Counted from the first letter of the stretch, positions 1 to 12,093 are shown. The stretch is DNA of 64,000 bases from Maea johnstoni (GCA_963942565.1 OZ012690.1:14199418-14263417); one strand, 5' to 3'. The notes: a model not told the origin generated them from the sequence alone. Numbers and translations are program-made.

Positions 1-2780
1 GCATTCCATAGTCAACAGCAGCTGGGTCGCAAAGACCCCAGGCCATTTAACGTAAGTTTCAAGTGACCCTGGGTCACCTGAGAGGGGGTCACTGAGGACC
101 TTTACATAAGACATAACCACTTATAAGGGCCTGTCAGAGAACGTAGTAGAGATCTTGTAACGGAGACCATCACAATTTTAATTTTAAGCTTTCAGTATGA
201 CTTATTATTAAAAATTCTGGCGACATGCTAATCTGTGTCATATTTAGTCTTAAAGCGCCAGAAATCTTGGTATTGTAATCAGACCGTTGAAGTATAATCT
301 TCTCTAAATCATAATTTTGTTATTGCAGTTGCCAATGAAAACGGTCTTCTTTAGCATGCTTTAAAAAAATTGAAAGAAATTTCTTTTTAGTTTAAAGTGA
401 GCTTCTAAACTTAGCTATGATGATAACATCTACACAGCCATAGCAAACTAACATACATATGAGTATTCGCTATTCAAATAGGTCATACCTGGATACAGTG
501 ATACGAAGGAGGGCAAGGGCCAATGATAGGAGAGCATGTGAAGTAATTATCCTACTTTACAGTTATCAATTATAGCAGGAATACTTGAACCCTGCACCTT
601 CGGACCCGGATAGGTTTCTAAGTACACTTAAATGTCAAGCTACATTTCTTTACAATTACGATTGCAAATACACTTTAACTACATGTAGTACGTGGTTGCA
701 TTCAGCATACCAAGATGTTTATTAATCTTTTCATCATTTGAAGACTTACATACACTTAGTTCTTGCACATAAAATGAACGAAAGAAAGAGGGTTTAAAGG
801 CACATCTGCACACAAAAGCCATTTTGTGCGATAAAATATTACCAAAAAAGTGGTCCTTTGTCATTGTTGAAGAAAAATAACAAGTGAAAGAAAAAAGAGT
901 GATCTGGAATACTTATGACAAAAACTTTAGAATTGAAAATGATATTTCAAAATACTAAAAGGAGAGTTGTTGACAGTGTAAACATTTTCCATATAGATAT
1001 TTTCCGAAGTGTTTTTTTCTGGAAAGATTTTGCAAAGGTGTCCAGGCTCATTTTGTTGACTGTGGGAATCAATGACTCAATATCTCGTTAGAGAAATGAA
1101 ATGTTGACATGCACTCAACCTATTTGTCCCTGGGATGACGCATACTTTCAAATATTTGAACATACCTTATGAAATATAGTTCTATAGAAATTATATTTCA
1201 AAAGGGGTTGTTTTAAACCCAACGGGAATAAAAAAAATAAGCCATATTTTCTCGAGGTTCTAGCTTTTGATTTCAATACTAGTATCTCTTTTCCATGTGC
1301 ATCTGACCATGAATCCCGCAAGTGAATGGAACACCTATTGGCTTGATCAATGGTGTGCAATTGGAGATAACCTCACTGGAAACCCTAAGCTGGTGTGGCA
1401 CACTACTCACCTTATAAGAGAATGGGGTTGTGTGGATCCACCTATGAATACCATGCATCTAAAGGATCCATTGGGTCAATTTTGGTGGGGGGGGGGGGGG
1501 GGCGTGGAATTTGTATTGCAGTATCATCTATTAATCTATATTAGTATTTCAGTTAGAAGATAATTACACTATTTCTCCGTAGGTCACCATAATTCTTTTC
1601 AATGTAAACTTGTAACACTTTATGGCCCTTTATTTGTTCTTTATCCCAAATTGCAATTGTTGATCCGGCCAGTTCATATATAAACATGCTGAAAGAACTT
1701 AGAACACCTGGGTAAAAAATAAGTGCATGCGAATAAACTATTTACTTTTCCATTTTTGTTGATGACTCTGATGCTATCGATTAGAATAAATAATGTCAGT
1801 TTCTTACCCTTTCAGACCGGGAACTCTCCTGCTAGTTTGCCATCAGATATAATGGATACAAAGAAAGGACTGATTGCGTCTGATATAAATGACACCCTGT
1901 TTTCGGAAATAGCAAGCAACATTGGATTAGTGCTCATTTCTTGGAGACCTGTAGCAGTTGGTGATGGCCAATCAGGATCAGGGAAACTCCTAACTGCTGG
2001 ACATGAACTTGACACGCGAATTGAGGGCCACTTTGAATTTGATATAACAGGTAATAAGCTAAATGGTGCAAGCAATTCAAATGTTGTCGTCACCAAGCAG
2101 GTCTTACTGCGTGCTAAAAGTGCAGGGGAAAAGCTTATCTCGATGTTCAGCGAATTTGCAGGTAAAGGCTCTAAAGAAGAGGGAACGGAGTCCGCCCGTG
2201 CTATGGCCTTTTTTCAGCACTCACACATCCGTGACGTCCAGTTAGCAAAGGCTGCGATGCATGATCCTATTTTGCAAGCGTTGATGCCCAGCATTCACTA
2301 TGCCAAGTATGATCATGAACATGATAAGTCATTTTTTGTCATGGAAAGGTTCAATACAGCCATATGTTCACACATCGACTGCATTGAAGGTGGATCATCC
2401 TTTGGCCAAGACAGCTGGACAACAGAAGCTATAAATCATGTATTGGCTGGCATTGCTACGGTTCATGCTAGGTTCCTTGATAATATCACAGCCTTGCCTG
2501 AGGCTGTCAGAAGCGTTTTACTTGATGGCATAAACATAACAACATCATCCGCTGCTGAATTCATGAAGATCGAAACATCACTCTTGAAGCAACGCAAGCC
2601 TGCTCTCCTCTCAGACTTTGCAAAAGAAACTATTGACAAAATTGCAGATAATGCTTCATATATAGAACATACATTACACGAGTATCCAAAGACCTTAGTG
2701 CACAACGACTTCAACAATCGTAACTGCTGTCTTAGACGCCACCCAAGTAAAGATCAGACATATCTCTGTGCCTACGACTG
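1..2780 (+). repeat. Segmental tandem duplication, upstream copy
   Basis: This block is repeated at about 5077-7849. It includes roughly 1.7 kb of non-coding DNA and the first three quarters of an APH-fold kinase gene. The match stops abruptly after the Tyr-Asp codons of the kinase DW(E) motif at 2780. By hand count the first ~1670 bases differ at only about seven positions (plus one 10-nt indel and a G-run length change), whereas the kinase part differs at about 5 percent of positions. The left edge may lie outside the window. Confidence 0.95.
1309..1490 (+). other. Possible upstream exon, Trp-rich 60-codon ORF (unrecognised)
   Basis: From ATG 1309 an open frame of about 60 codons reads as a Trp-rich, protein-like peptide (starting MNPASEWNTYWLDQWCAIG) and runs into a G-run near 1486. 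The duplicate at 6375 encodes the same peptide, and the one difference I see (CCA/CCC) is silent. No family is recognised. The whole neighbourhood is about 99.6 percent identical between copies, so conservation of the ORF alone is weak evidence. It could be a 5' exon of the kinase gene or chance. Confidence 0.2.
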
Positions 2781-2871
2781 TCTAAAGCCCAGTTTGGTGC
2801 CGGCTCTACAAGTTCTATTTTCGAAAACGATTTTCTTCCCTCTTATAGAACTTTTAGAGTTGATTGAATAA
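1852..2871 (+). pseudogene. APH/choline-kinase-fold kinase, truncated tandem duplicate
   Basis: This is the upstream copy of the kinase gene at 6921-8207. It aligns from MDTKKGL through the Brenner-type catalytic loop (LVHNDFNNRNCC: His-x-Asp-x4-Asn). After CAYDC the sequence becomes unrelated, so the metal-binding D-W-E motif and the whole C-terminal helical lobe (about 120 residues) are missing, replaced by about 30 unrelated residues before a stop. It has about 49 nucleotide differences from its partner over ~980 bp, most of them amino-acid changing, which fits weak constraint. A splice-acceptor-like tract ends at 1815, as in the partner. A C-terminal exon spliced from further downstream cannot be ruled out, but none was recognised in 2872-5076. 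Most likely a non-functional fragment made by the duplication. Confidence 0.75.
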
Positions 2872-4785
2872 GGATGTAATTTGCTTGTATTAGTAGAATG
2901 ATTTGAATACTTAATAACTTACTTGATACCTCAGTACTGGAATAAAACGGGATTTTTAGAAAAGACTTGGAGGTTTCATTTCACTACATCAGAAGTATTC
3001 TGATCCCTCTTCCCGTATTGTATCTTCATCTTCTGGTACAGAAGATATTTCATCCCATTCAAACCCCTTCTTCCTATTACTTCATAGGCTACTTCCCAGC
3101 GTAAGGATACAACAAGACTGCTCTGTCCAACGGCCAGCTGCTAATGCTTTCTCCTAACCCCAAATCTCTACTATAAGAAATCCCTTTCATCTAGGTACGA
3201 TTAATTCCAAACATCCTGCCTATTGCCCCGAATTCACATCTGCCAGAAGAGCACACCTCTCAGGGGAGATCCGATAAGGAAGGATCATTATGTACTTAGA
3301 TAAATAGCACAGCTGGGTGGCGCTGGAATCCTTCTCGTAGACAACTTTTTTATAAGTCCCTTTTTCATTTATAGTTCAACTTAGGAGTTTTAATTCGATG
3401 AATTAAGTAGCAAAACATATTCAGCATTCATATCTCAAAAGAAAACACAAAAAGACTATTTAAAGATGTCAAGGTCCCAACCCCCCTTAAGTATTACTGT
3501 GTGATAGCCTCATTAACTGTAGTGTAGTCAACCTAAAATCTGTCACAATCGATGCAAATATACTTGAATATAAATAGATCTCTATGTGCAGAATCTGATG
3601 TGTTGTTTCCCCTTACTTTAACTTGTTTTTTTGTGTGTTTTGTCATTGACAACGTCCTTGTTAAACTATTTTGGTTTATATTGCGGCTGTACGCTTCTTT
3701 AACACCGTCTAGAGCCAATAAAGTCAATAAAACCTGAGGAGGTCAGAGTTGTTTATGTCTGACACTTTTTATACCAGGGCTTTCGACGTATAATATAAAC
3801 TACCTACCAGCAATTATCTTTTTGATGAGCTTCAAACCGCATTGAATCACGCGAGCTACACAGTTAACAAGGTAGGTAATGCTATTGTAAGCATTCTAGC
3901 TTCACAGATATGAACGTACAATTTTTGAAAGCATTTGTTTTCGCCTGTACGTCGTTATGCAACGATTTTTACGATCACGTCACACCTGTTGATTAGAGTT
4001 CTCGCTGGAAATACAGAATACTGTAACCTAGAGTGCAAATTGCTTACACAACGACCGGACACATCCCCGTATTCGTATCTATCAGAGAATTTAGCCAAGA
4101 TCTCACGACACCTTTAAGATTAACAATATTAAAATGTAGCCATTGTCGTTGTTACTATATGGGCATTTCATTATTTTCTTTTTGTCTTCCTGTTTCATAC
4201 TTGTTAACTGTTAACTACTGCTTAGCCTATGATATGGTAGGAAAAGATTTAAGCCAAAATCCTAACCATTCTTTTGCAATGTATCATAAATGCATTTTCT
4301 AGTGTATGTATTCATTGTCGAAGTTATTCCATATCATACTAGGCGGGAACACCTGGGGAGCATTTCAAAAAATGAAAGACGTCAGGAACCGTATACAACT
4401 AGTTGCTCGTGATTCAATTAGTTTCTAATGATGTCATGTCAAGCCGTGTTACTCGCCTTTACAAGCGAGAATTCCGCTGTGGTGAACTCACCGCAGCAGA
4501 GCAGGAGGGTCTGCTTCTCGAGGAAGGCCAGAGAGACAAATCAGTAAAATGAAAAGTTGACCTGGATAGGGACACTAAAGCAGGTCTAGGCTGAAAATCA
4601 GGACTGAAAAATACTTCAAAAATAAATATATATTGCAAGACTGAAAAAAATACATGTCAAAAGAAGAAAAAATCAAAACTACAAAAAAAGATACCTCAAA
4701 AGAAAAATGTATGTGCTAAAAAGCAGGCCTGACAGTTGTTTTTCGATCTACCTTGTTTTTTAACAAGTCCTCTTGTGTCTTTTGA
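2872..4785. other. Intergenic, no gene recognised
   Basis: AT-rich DNA between the truncated kinase and the second duplication unit. Only ORFs of 60-90 codons with no family resemblance occur. A possible polyadenylation signal (aataaa) lies at 2941, about 70 bp past the truncated kinase stop. I see no tRNA, rRNA or transposon ends. Confidence 0.5.
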
Positions 4786-4789
4786 ATTT

Positions 4790-5066
4790 CTGCCATGGTT
4801 TTTGACAAATGCTGACATGTATATTGAACTTTTTCTATATATATTTAGTTTCCACCATATATTTTCAAAAATGCTGAGGTATAATTTTGCAATTTTTGTT
4901 TATTTACTTTCAACCACGTATTTTTCAAAATGTTTGCATATGAATTTGATTTCTCCTATCTACATTGATCTTTTGTCATGTATGTTCGATTATAACCATG
5001 TATTTTCCAAAATGCTGACATATAAATTTGATTTCTCCTATGTATATCAAACTTCTGCCATATAAT
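4790..5066 (+). repeat. Degenerate ~62-bp minisatellite at duplication junction
   Basis: About four to five diverged units, each with a core like 'accatgtattttccaaaatg' followed by 'catat' and an 'aatttgatttctcctat' tail, run up to the start of the second duplication unit at 5077. The unit is close to a multiple of three, so one frame stays open for about 109 codons; this is a repeat artefact rather than a gene. Confidence 0.65.
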
Positions 5067-5076
5067 TTCTGCTTTG

Positions 5077-7849
5077 GCATTCCATAGTCAACAGCAGCTG
5101 GGTCGCAAAGACCCCAGGCCATTTAACGTAAGTTTCAAGTGACCCTGGGACACCTGAGAGGGGGTCACTGAGGACCTTTACATAAGACATAACCACTTAT
5201 AAGGGCCTGTCAGAGAACGTAGTAGAGATCTTGTAACGGAGACCATCACAATTTTAATTTTAAGCTTTCAGTATGACTTATTATTAAAAATTCTGGCGAC
5301 ATGCTAATCTGTGTCATATTTAGTCTTAAAGCGCCAGAAATCTTGGTATTGTAATCAGACCGTTGAAGTATAATCTTCTCTAAATCATCATTTTGTTATT
5401 GCAGTTGCCAATGAAAACGGTCTTCTTTAGCATGCTTTAAAAAAATTGAAAGAAATTTCTTTTTAGTTTAAAGTGAGCTTCTAAACTTAGCTATGATGAT
5501 AACATCTACACAGCCATAGCAAACTAACATACATATGAGTATTCGCTATTCAAATAGGTCATACCTGGATACAGTGATACGAAGGAGGGCAAGGGCCAAT
5601 GATAGGAGAGCATGTGAAGTAATTATCCTACTTTACAGTTATCAATTATAGCAGGAATACTTGAACCCTGCACCTTCGGACCCGGATAGGTTTCTAAGTA
5701 CACTTAAATGTCAAGCTACATTTCTTTACAATTACGATTGCAAATACACTTTAACTACATGTAGTACGTGGTTGCATTCAGCATACCAAGATGTTTATTA
5801 ATCTTTTCATCATTTGAAGACTTACATACACTTAGTTCTTGCACATAAAATGAACGAAAGAAAGAGGGTTTAAAGGCACATCTGCACACAAAAGCGATAA
5901 AATATTACCAAAAAAGTGGTCCTTTGTCATTGTTGAAGAAAAATGACAAGTGAAAGAAAAAAGAGTGATCTGGAATACTTATGACAAAAACTTTAGAATT
6001 GAAAATGATATTTCAAAATACTAAAAGGAGAGTTGTTGACAGTGTAAACATTTTCCATATAGATATTTTCCGAAGTGTTTTTTTCTGGAAAGATTTTGCA
6101 AAGGTGTCCAGGCTCATTTTGTTGACTGTGGGAATCAATGACTCAATATCTCGTTAGAGAAATGAAATGTTGACATGCACTCAACCTATTTGTCCCTGGG
6201 ATGACGCATACTTTCAAATATTTGAACATACCTTATGAAATATAGTTCTATAGAAATTATATTTCAAAAGGGGTTGTTTTAAACCCAACGGGAATAAAAA
6301 AAATAAGCCATATTTTCTCGAGGTTCTTGCTTTTGATTTCAATACTAGTATCTCCTTTCCATGTGCGTCTGACCATGAATCCCGCAAGTGAATGGAACAC
6401 CTATTGGCTTGATCAATGGTGTGCAATTGGAGATAACCTCACTGGAAACCCTAAGCTGGTGTGGCACACTACTCACCTTATAAGAGAATGGGGTTGTGTG
6501 GATCCACCTATGAATACCATGCATCTAAAGGATCCCTTGGGTCAATTTTGGTGGGGGGGGGGGGGGGGGGCGTGGAATTTGTATTGCAGTATCATCTATT
6601 AATCTATATTAGTATTTCAGTTAGAAGATAATTACACTATTTCTCCGTAGGTCACCATAATTCTTTTCAATGTAAACTTGTAACACTTTATGGCCCTTTA
6701 TTTGTTCTTTATCCCAAATTGCAAGTGTTGATCCGGCCAATGCATGTATAAACATGCTGATAGGACTTAGAACACCCGGGTAAAAAATATGTTGATGTGA
6801 ATGAATTATTTACTTGTCTATTTGTGTTGATGACTCTGATTCTATCGATTAGAATAAACAATGTCAGTTTCCTTACCCTTTCAGACCGAGAACTCTCCTG
6901 CGTGTTTGCCATCAGATATAATGGATACAAAGAAAGGACTGATTGCGTCTGATATAAATGACACCCTGTTTTCGGAAATAGCAAGCAACATTGGATTAGA
7001 GCTCATTTCTTGGAAACCTGTAGCAATTGGTGATGGCCAATCAGGATCCGGGAAACTCCTAACTGCTGGACATGAACTTGACACGCGAATTGAGGGCCAC
7101 TTTGCTTTTGATATAACAGGTAATGAGCTAAATGGTGTAAGCAATTCAAATGTTGTCGTCACCAAGCAGGTCTTACTGCGTGCTAAAAGTGCGGGGGAAA
7201 AGCTTATCTCGATGTTCAGCGAATTGGCAGGTAAAAGCTCTAAAAAAGAGGGAACGGAGTTGGCCCGTGCTCTGGCCTTTTTTCAGCACTCAAACATCCG
7301 TGACGTCCAATTAGCAAAGGCTGCGATGCAGGATCCTATTTTGCAAGCATTGATGCCTAGCATTTACTATGCCACGTATGACAATGAACAGGATAAGTCA
7401 TTCTTTGTCATGGAAAGGTTCGATACAGCCATATGTTCACACATCGACTGCATTGAAGGGGGATCATCTTTTGGGAAAGACAGCTGGACAACAGAGGCTA
7501 TAAATCATGTACTGGCTGGCATTGCTACGGTTCATGCTAAGTTCCTTGATAATATCACAGCCTTGCCTGAGCCTGTCAGAAGGGTCTTGCTTGATGGCAT
7601 AAATATAACAACATCATCCTCTGCTGAATTCATGAAGATCGAAACATCACTCTTGAAGCTACGCGAGCCTGCTCTCCTCTCAGACTTTGCAAAAGAAACT
7701 ATTGACAAAATTGCAGATAATGCTTCATATATAGAACATACATTACACGGGTATCCAAAAACCTTAGTGCACAACGACTTCAACAATCGTAACTGCTGTC
7801 TTAGACGCCACCCAAGTAAAGGTCAGACATATCTCTGTGCCTACGACTG
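5077..7849 (+). repeat. Segmental tandem duplication, downstream copy
   Basis: Base 5077 corresponds to window base 1. The downstream copy lacks a 10-nt stretch present in the upstream copy (near 5895), then continues in register to the breakpoint inside the kinase gene. Beyond 7849 the downstream copy continues with the rest of the kinase gene, which the upstream copy lacks, so the whole gene is the parental structure. Confidence 0.95.
6869..6884 (+). promoter_or_regulatory. Putative 3' splice acceptor just upstream of kinase start
   Basis: A pyrimidine tract ending in 'taccctttcag' lies 36 bp before ATG 6921 and is conserved in the duplicate (ending at 1815). This suggests that the coding exon begins at 6885 and that a 5' untranslated or short coding exon lies upstream. 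An in-frame ATG at 6861 would fall inside that intron, which is why the start was placed at 6921. Confidence 0.45.
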
Positions 7850-8207
7850 GGAGTTAGCAACTCTCCATGTTCCACAATTTGACGTTGCCCATTTCCTGAG
7901 TTTTGTAGTCCCTCTCCAGGGAGCAGTGGAAGCTATTCAGTTCCATTCGAAATTCTATCATGAGTGTCTGTTAAAAGAACTGCGTGGGTTTCAAAGTGCT
8001 TCGAAAACTATTAAGAGAGTTGCTAACGAAAAGGAGTTTCATCGCATATTTGATATGTGCATGATGATATTCCTTGCTGCTAGGATTATGCTCTTTCACG
8101 CCACAGAGTATCATACTAAATTATCCTTTCCATACATAGATAGAGTCACCCAGGTTGCTATTGCTTATCTTAAAGCAGTTGCCAAACAATATGATTTCTT
8201 ACAGTAA
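6921..8207 (+). CDS. APH/choline-kinase-fold small-molecule kinase
   Basis: A 428-residue protein read from a single exon. Residues 284-291 give the catalytic loop H-N-D-F-N-N-R-N (pattern HxDxxxxN), and residues 309-311 give D-W-E, the metal-binding motif equivalent to DFG, followed by VPQFDVAHFLSF. That spacing and context fit the aminoglycoside phosphotransferase / choline-ethanolamine kinase superfamily, cytosolic enzymes that move the ATP gamma-phosphate to a hydroxyl of a small molecule. Family membership is well supported; substrate is not. The coding region has no visible intron. An alternative start at 6861 adds 20 residues, but a strong acceptor-like tract lies between the two. No signal peptide or membrane segment is seen. 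The next gene downstream on the same strand is the first PLP decarboxylase copy, about 3.9 kb away. Confidence 0.85.
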   Translation: MDTKKGLIASDINDTLFSEIASNIGLELISWKPVAIGDGQSGSGKLLTAGHELDTRIEGHFAFDITGNELNGVSNSNVVVTKQVLLRAKSAGEKLISMFSELAGKSSKKEGTELARALAFFQHSNIRDVQLAKAAMQDPILQALMPSIYYATYDNEQDKSFFVMERFDTAICSHIDCIEGGSSFGKDSWTTEAINHVLAGIATVHAKFLDNITALPEPVRRVLLDGINITTSSSAEFMKIETSLLKLREPALLSDFAKETIDKIADNASYIEHTLHGYPKTLVHNDFNNRNCCLRRHPSKGQTYLCAYDWELATLHVPQFDVAHFLSFVVPLQGAVEAIQFHSKFYHECLLKELRGFQSASKTIKRVANEKEFHRIFDMCMMIFLAARIMLFHATEYHTKLSFPYIDRVTQVAIAYLKAVAKQYDFLQ

Positions 8208-10145
8208 CATGTGCTTGAGACAATTAAATTTGTATATTAAATATGTTTGCCTCCGATGAAAATATGTATATACATTGTAGTTGCTTGGTGGTGGCATATT
8301 TCAGTCTAATTCATAACGTTTGTATGAAAAAGCCTATTTGGCCCTTTTTCTGTTTAAGTTAGAAACATATGTATATGAAAATTAATGGTAGAAAATATGT
8401 GAGTGCAGAAGTTTAAGAATCATGGTTTTAAACACAATGACATCGATGCTATACAGTCCTTTAAAAAGCAAAGTTAAAGTGGAGTGATCGTCGTCGTTTA
8501 TAAACTATTTTGTTTATGATGTTCGGTAACTTGTTATGCTATCAATATATAAAACGTTTTAGGCGTTGTCTCCGCTATAGGCAAACGTTCTAGTGGTATC
8601 CATGCACATATCATCTTAGCTCCTATTGTTGAAATTACTTATTCAGCAACAATACTTATCCTGTATGTTATGTCTAACAAAGGTAAACAAACCAAAAAAG
8701 TAAAATAAACCTTTTTGATCGCTTTTTTGCAATGAGTAATGGATTAGAGACGTTATTATGTAATAACCTAATAACTACACTGACAAAATTGATCATATCA
8801 GAATAATGGGGTTAACTTTTTTTGTCTCGGTTTTTCCTCTACTATGGGGTCATTGCTCATTTGGCCTTGACACATTAATCATTGCCTGAAAGGTCTTATA
8901 ATGTAAAGTAGATTAAGTATCAAAAATGCACTTTTCCAGCAGTGGTTGGAGTAAATGTTTTTAGAACATGCAAGTTTTGTATTGTATCGTATACTTATTG
9001 ACTGTACAAATCATTTCTACAAAATTACACAAATACAAAGTACACCTATGATAGATGTGTATATAACTAAGCATTTGCACAAGAGTATAGATATCTACAC
9101 TCTAAAGAGTAAATAAAGATGGCATACGAATTATAGGGACCAAATGATAAGCAAAACGCATTATGTCCATTTAACACAAAAGTCAATTTAGCATTTTAGT
9201 GACTAACAACATATTGTGTCCGTTGTGAGACACACATAGCTAGCTACCGAACTGGAGATATTGCTGTTTGGTATCCTCACATTGTATGTATTGTATTGAT
9301 TGTATCGAGAAGTACAAAGACATATATATAACTAATGTACAAGAAATGAAAACGTTAACAGACTAGAGATACAAATAAACAAATTAAATGATATATGTAA
9401 GGAGTAGTATGTAGGTAGATTTAAGAACGAAATAGGAACTTTAATTAGCAAAGTGAGTACACAAGTACACTATACAAGGAAAAGGATTGGAAATCAAGAA
9501 GAAGTTGCCATAATCTTCCTTAGAAAGTTTTTTTTGTTTTCCTGCGTTTTAGCTGTTACCATCAATTAGTACAAAGAAAATAATTACATGTATGTTTTAC
9601 TTTAATAGAAGGTCACAGGCTTGAGGTTAAATTGCAATGGGACATATGATCGTTGGCGCCTTAGCATGAGAGCAAATAATATGGTAGATAGCAATTTACG
9701 TAATAAATAACAAACAGTGTCCAGGTTGATTAAATTCCTATAGAATAGAACATGATTAAGTTGATAAGAATTGGACTGATGATTGGACAGTATGGGTTAT
9801 TCATTTTGCTACAGTGATGTATAACAGTAATGCATGCCAATAAATCAAAATGATTATGAAACATACTTTACATCCTGGAGTATTTGATACATGTATATTA
9901 CTGGTTGTTAGCTATGTATGTGGCAATGAAAACCCATTTTTCTCAAAAATGTCTCGCTTGCATTTTTCATATAACTGATGATCTGTTGTTTGTGTGGTTT
10001 TTTCTTCTTTGAGGTTAGGATAATGAAGTTGAAGACAATATAATTTTCCAAATCACCATGTACAAAGTCTCTGCCCCACGTCTCCGATCTTGCGTTGCTA
10101 CAGTAGAAATATTGCAGCAAATTACTGAAATAAGCTGTAGCTATT
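8208..10145. other. Intergenic, no gene recognised
   Basis: AT-rich 3' flank of the kinase gene. I see no coding region. A segment near 8978-9130 ('attgtatcgtatacttattgactgtac') has a related copy near 28750-28800, so part of it is a dispersed repeat of unknown class. An aataaa signal occurs near 9112. Confidence 0.45.
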
Positions 10146-10149
10146 AACA

Positions 10150-10385
10150 ATAATAATTGATATTTGATATAGCGCCCTTTCCACCTATAATGTTTAAAAG
10201 CGCTTTAGAGTCATTGGACAGTTGTCATGGTCCATATAGTCAATTAAACTCCTTTCGAAATAGCAATGTTTTCAGATGTTTCTTGAAGTTTTGCACACTA
10301 TCAGCAGCCATGATGTTGTCAGGGAGCTCATTCCAAAGGCGTGGTGCATAGGCACAGAATGCTCTGGCTCTAGCTAGGGAGTATT
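10150..10385 (+). repeat. Dispersed repeat (LINE/SINE-tail-like)
   Basis: Contains 'tatagcgccctttccacct', 'aaagcgctttagagtc' and 'cattccaaaggcgtggtgc' in order. From memory this layout resembles a family of interspersed repeats common in marine invertebrate genomes, often the 3' part of non-LTR elements. Only one copy is present in the window, so assignment is tentative. Confidence 0.35.
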
Positions 10386-10483
10386 AAAATCGCTGCGAAT
10401 CGTTGCGATATCGTAGCAGCGCTATGGCATTGTTAATGTTCATGGAGCTATGACATCGCTACATATACAATTTAGGTCAAAAT

Positions 10484-10795
10484 TTACATAATTCCTACGA
10501 TTTCACAGCGGTCTACGAAGTTTTCCAAGATAGCTACAGCCGCAACATAAAATTGCAGATGTGTTCTAGTGAGAGATGTTAATTGTTGTAGCATAGTTGT
10601 ACACGTCATTCTATAACAGAATTCCAGGAATCTTGTATCACCAGGCAAGTGAACAACATGTTCTATGCTTTCTGTACTATCTTTACAGAGAGTGCATGAT
10701 AGAGAATCCTTATAGTACCTATTTTGTGTAGTATTTGTAGGTGGGGAATTTCCTATGTGAGCTTCTAAACTGTATGTATCTAGGATACGTATCAT
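10484..10795 (-). mobile_element. LINE remnant, zf-RVT-like C-terminal segment
   Basis: The minus-strand frame reads YYKDSLSCTLCKDSTESIEHVVHLPGD, then an R-F-L-E-F-type continuation. A Cys-x2-Cys followed by Glu-x2-His before a short hydrophobic run resembles the zinc-binding segment found after the reverse transcriptase of CR1/L2/jockey-type LINEs. No RT catalytic motif is found nearby, so this is a short 3' fragment. A further weak minus-strand segment at 11208-11486 might belong to the same remnant. Confidence 0.4.
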
Positions 10796-10799
10796 CTAC

Positions 10800-11950
10800 T
10801 AACCTAATGTGGAAAACAAAGGATCTTGATACATTATGTGAATCCAAATCATTGCTAGCTTTCTCGACACATTCATCACAGATATCTAGTAGAACATATT
10901 CATTTAAGACTTAAAACCTCCTATAAAGTTTAGATACTCTTTTTGTCCAAATGTCATAATGTGTTGATGGAACAGTTTCTTGGATGGGTTCTGTAGTTTC
11001 TGATTTGTCTTGGAATTTAAAAAAAAATTTAAATTTTAATCCTTTAATTATAAACCTTTATTTCAATCTCAAATTGTCACGCCCTAAGAAAGTTGTGTTG
11101 ATCTTATATGCTTAAGAGGAAGGAAAGTTTGAAAAACATCTAGTAGAGCCTCCACAGCAATTAGACAATTATCATGCCACTGCCTCTTTAGTTGTTACTG
11201 AAAAGTATCATTGTACTAAGGTGTTGTTAGAATTACTTCCTTTTATTTGATAGGAAGTGTTATGTCGTAGCATCTGTAAGCTATCTATAACGTCCAACCA
11301 GAAATAATCAGCGGTTGCTGTAATTGAACAGTATTTCCTTAGTTCTTTCAAGGTAGTCTGGACTATATTTGAATACATCTGCAAAGTCCATATCTTCTGG
11401 AAACATAGCGCATTTACTGTTGGATTTAAGATGGACCGAGGACCATCAAATTTCACTGAAGTGAAGGAAAGAGCTATTCCGAGCAAAGCTTTTTCAAATA
11501 TATGCTGCGTTCACATGTTATAAATAAACTGTCTCCCTTTCAAATGGTGGCTGGGTGCACTCCTTGTCGTTGACATTCGATACACTGCGTGATGTGAGGT
11601 GTACTGAGGTGAGTCAGGTTCTTGAACATAGAAAACAACTCATCCAGTCATGATTGACGGCAACATTTCCATTCAACTTACCAGGTCAAGCATCTGACCG
11701 TGTCCCCAAATAATGGCACTGTACTTCCATAAATCCCAGACACTCCCATTTCCTTTGAAACCAACAAAAAAGTACTCGATGGGATGACTAGAATTATTCC
11801 CATTTGGGTCTTTTGGACTAATCTGACAGGTGCAACAGGGGTGATATTACACCTATATCGTTAGCTTACTGCTACCAGACAATTCCTATACAAACAACCC
11901 ATCATCATCACCCTGTGACTGCACACCCCATCCAATGGTCTGGATACCAA
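10800..11950. other. Intergenic, largely uninformative
   Basis: Apart from the possible LINE-derived minus-strand ORF at 11208-11486 there is nothing I can name. No exon matching the decarboxylase family is found here. Confidence 0.4.
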
Positions 11951-11952
11951 AT

Positions 11953-12011
11953 AGAGGGTGACGAGTGTGCCAGTTGATAGGTAACTATACATATACCTTT
12001 CATCCACATCC
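11953..12011 (+). promoter_or_regulatory. Conserved upstream block, decarboxylase copy A
   Basis: Shares 'tgacgagtgtg', 'tgataggt' and 'ctttcatccacatcc' in order with the DNA upstream of copy B (33777-33831) and copy C (49969-50030). It sits about 85-140 bp upstream of the first usable ATG. The preserved order and spacing suggest a promoter or 5' UTR shared by all three paralogs; no clear TATA box is seen. Confidence 0.5.
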
Positions 12012-12093
12012 ATATCCACACATAATCAAGGGCGCTTTCAACGTGCTTAGTAGTTATTTTCATTCGTTTATAACAAAGTCCGATTCAATAAGG

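Noticed and set aside
4736-5065. 109-codon hydrophobic ORF
   Set aside because: Lies on the degenerate ~62-bp minisatellite; the frame stays open because of the repeat period.
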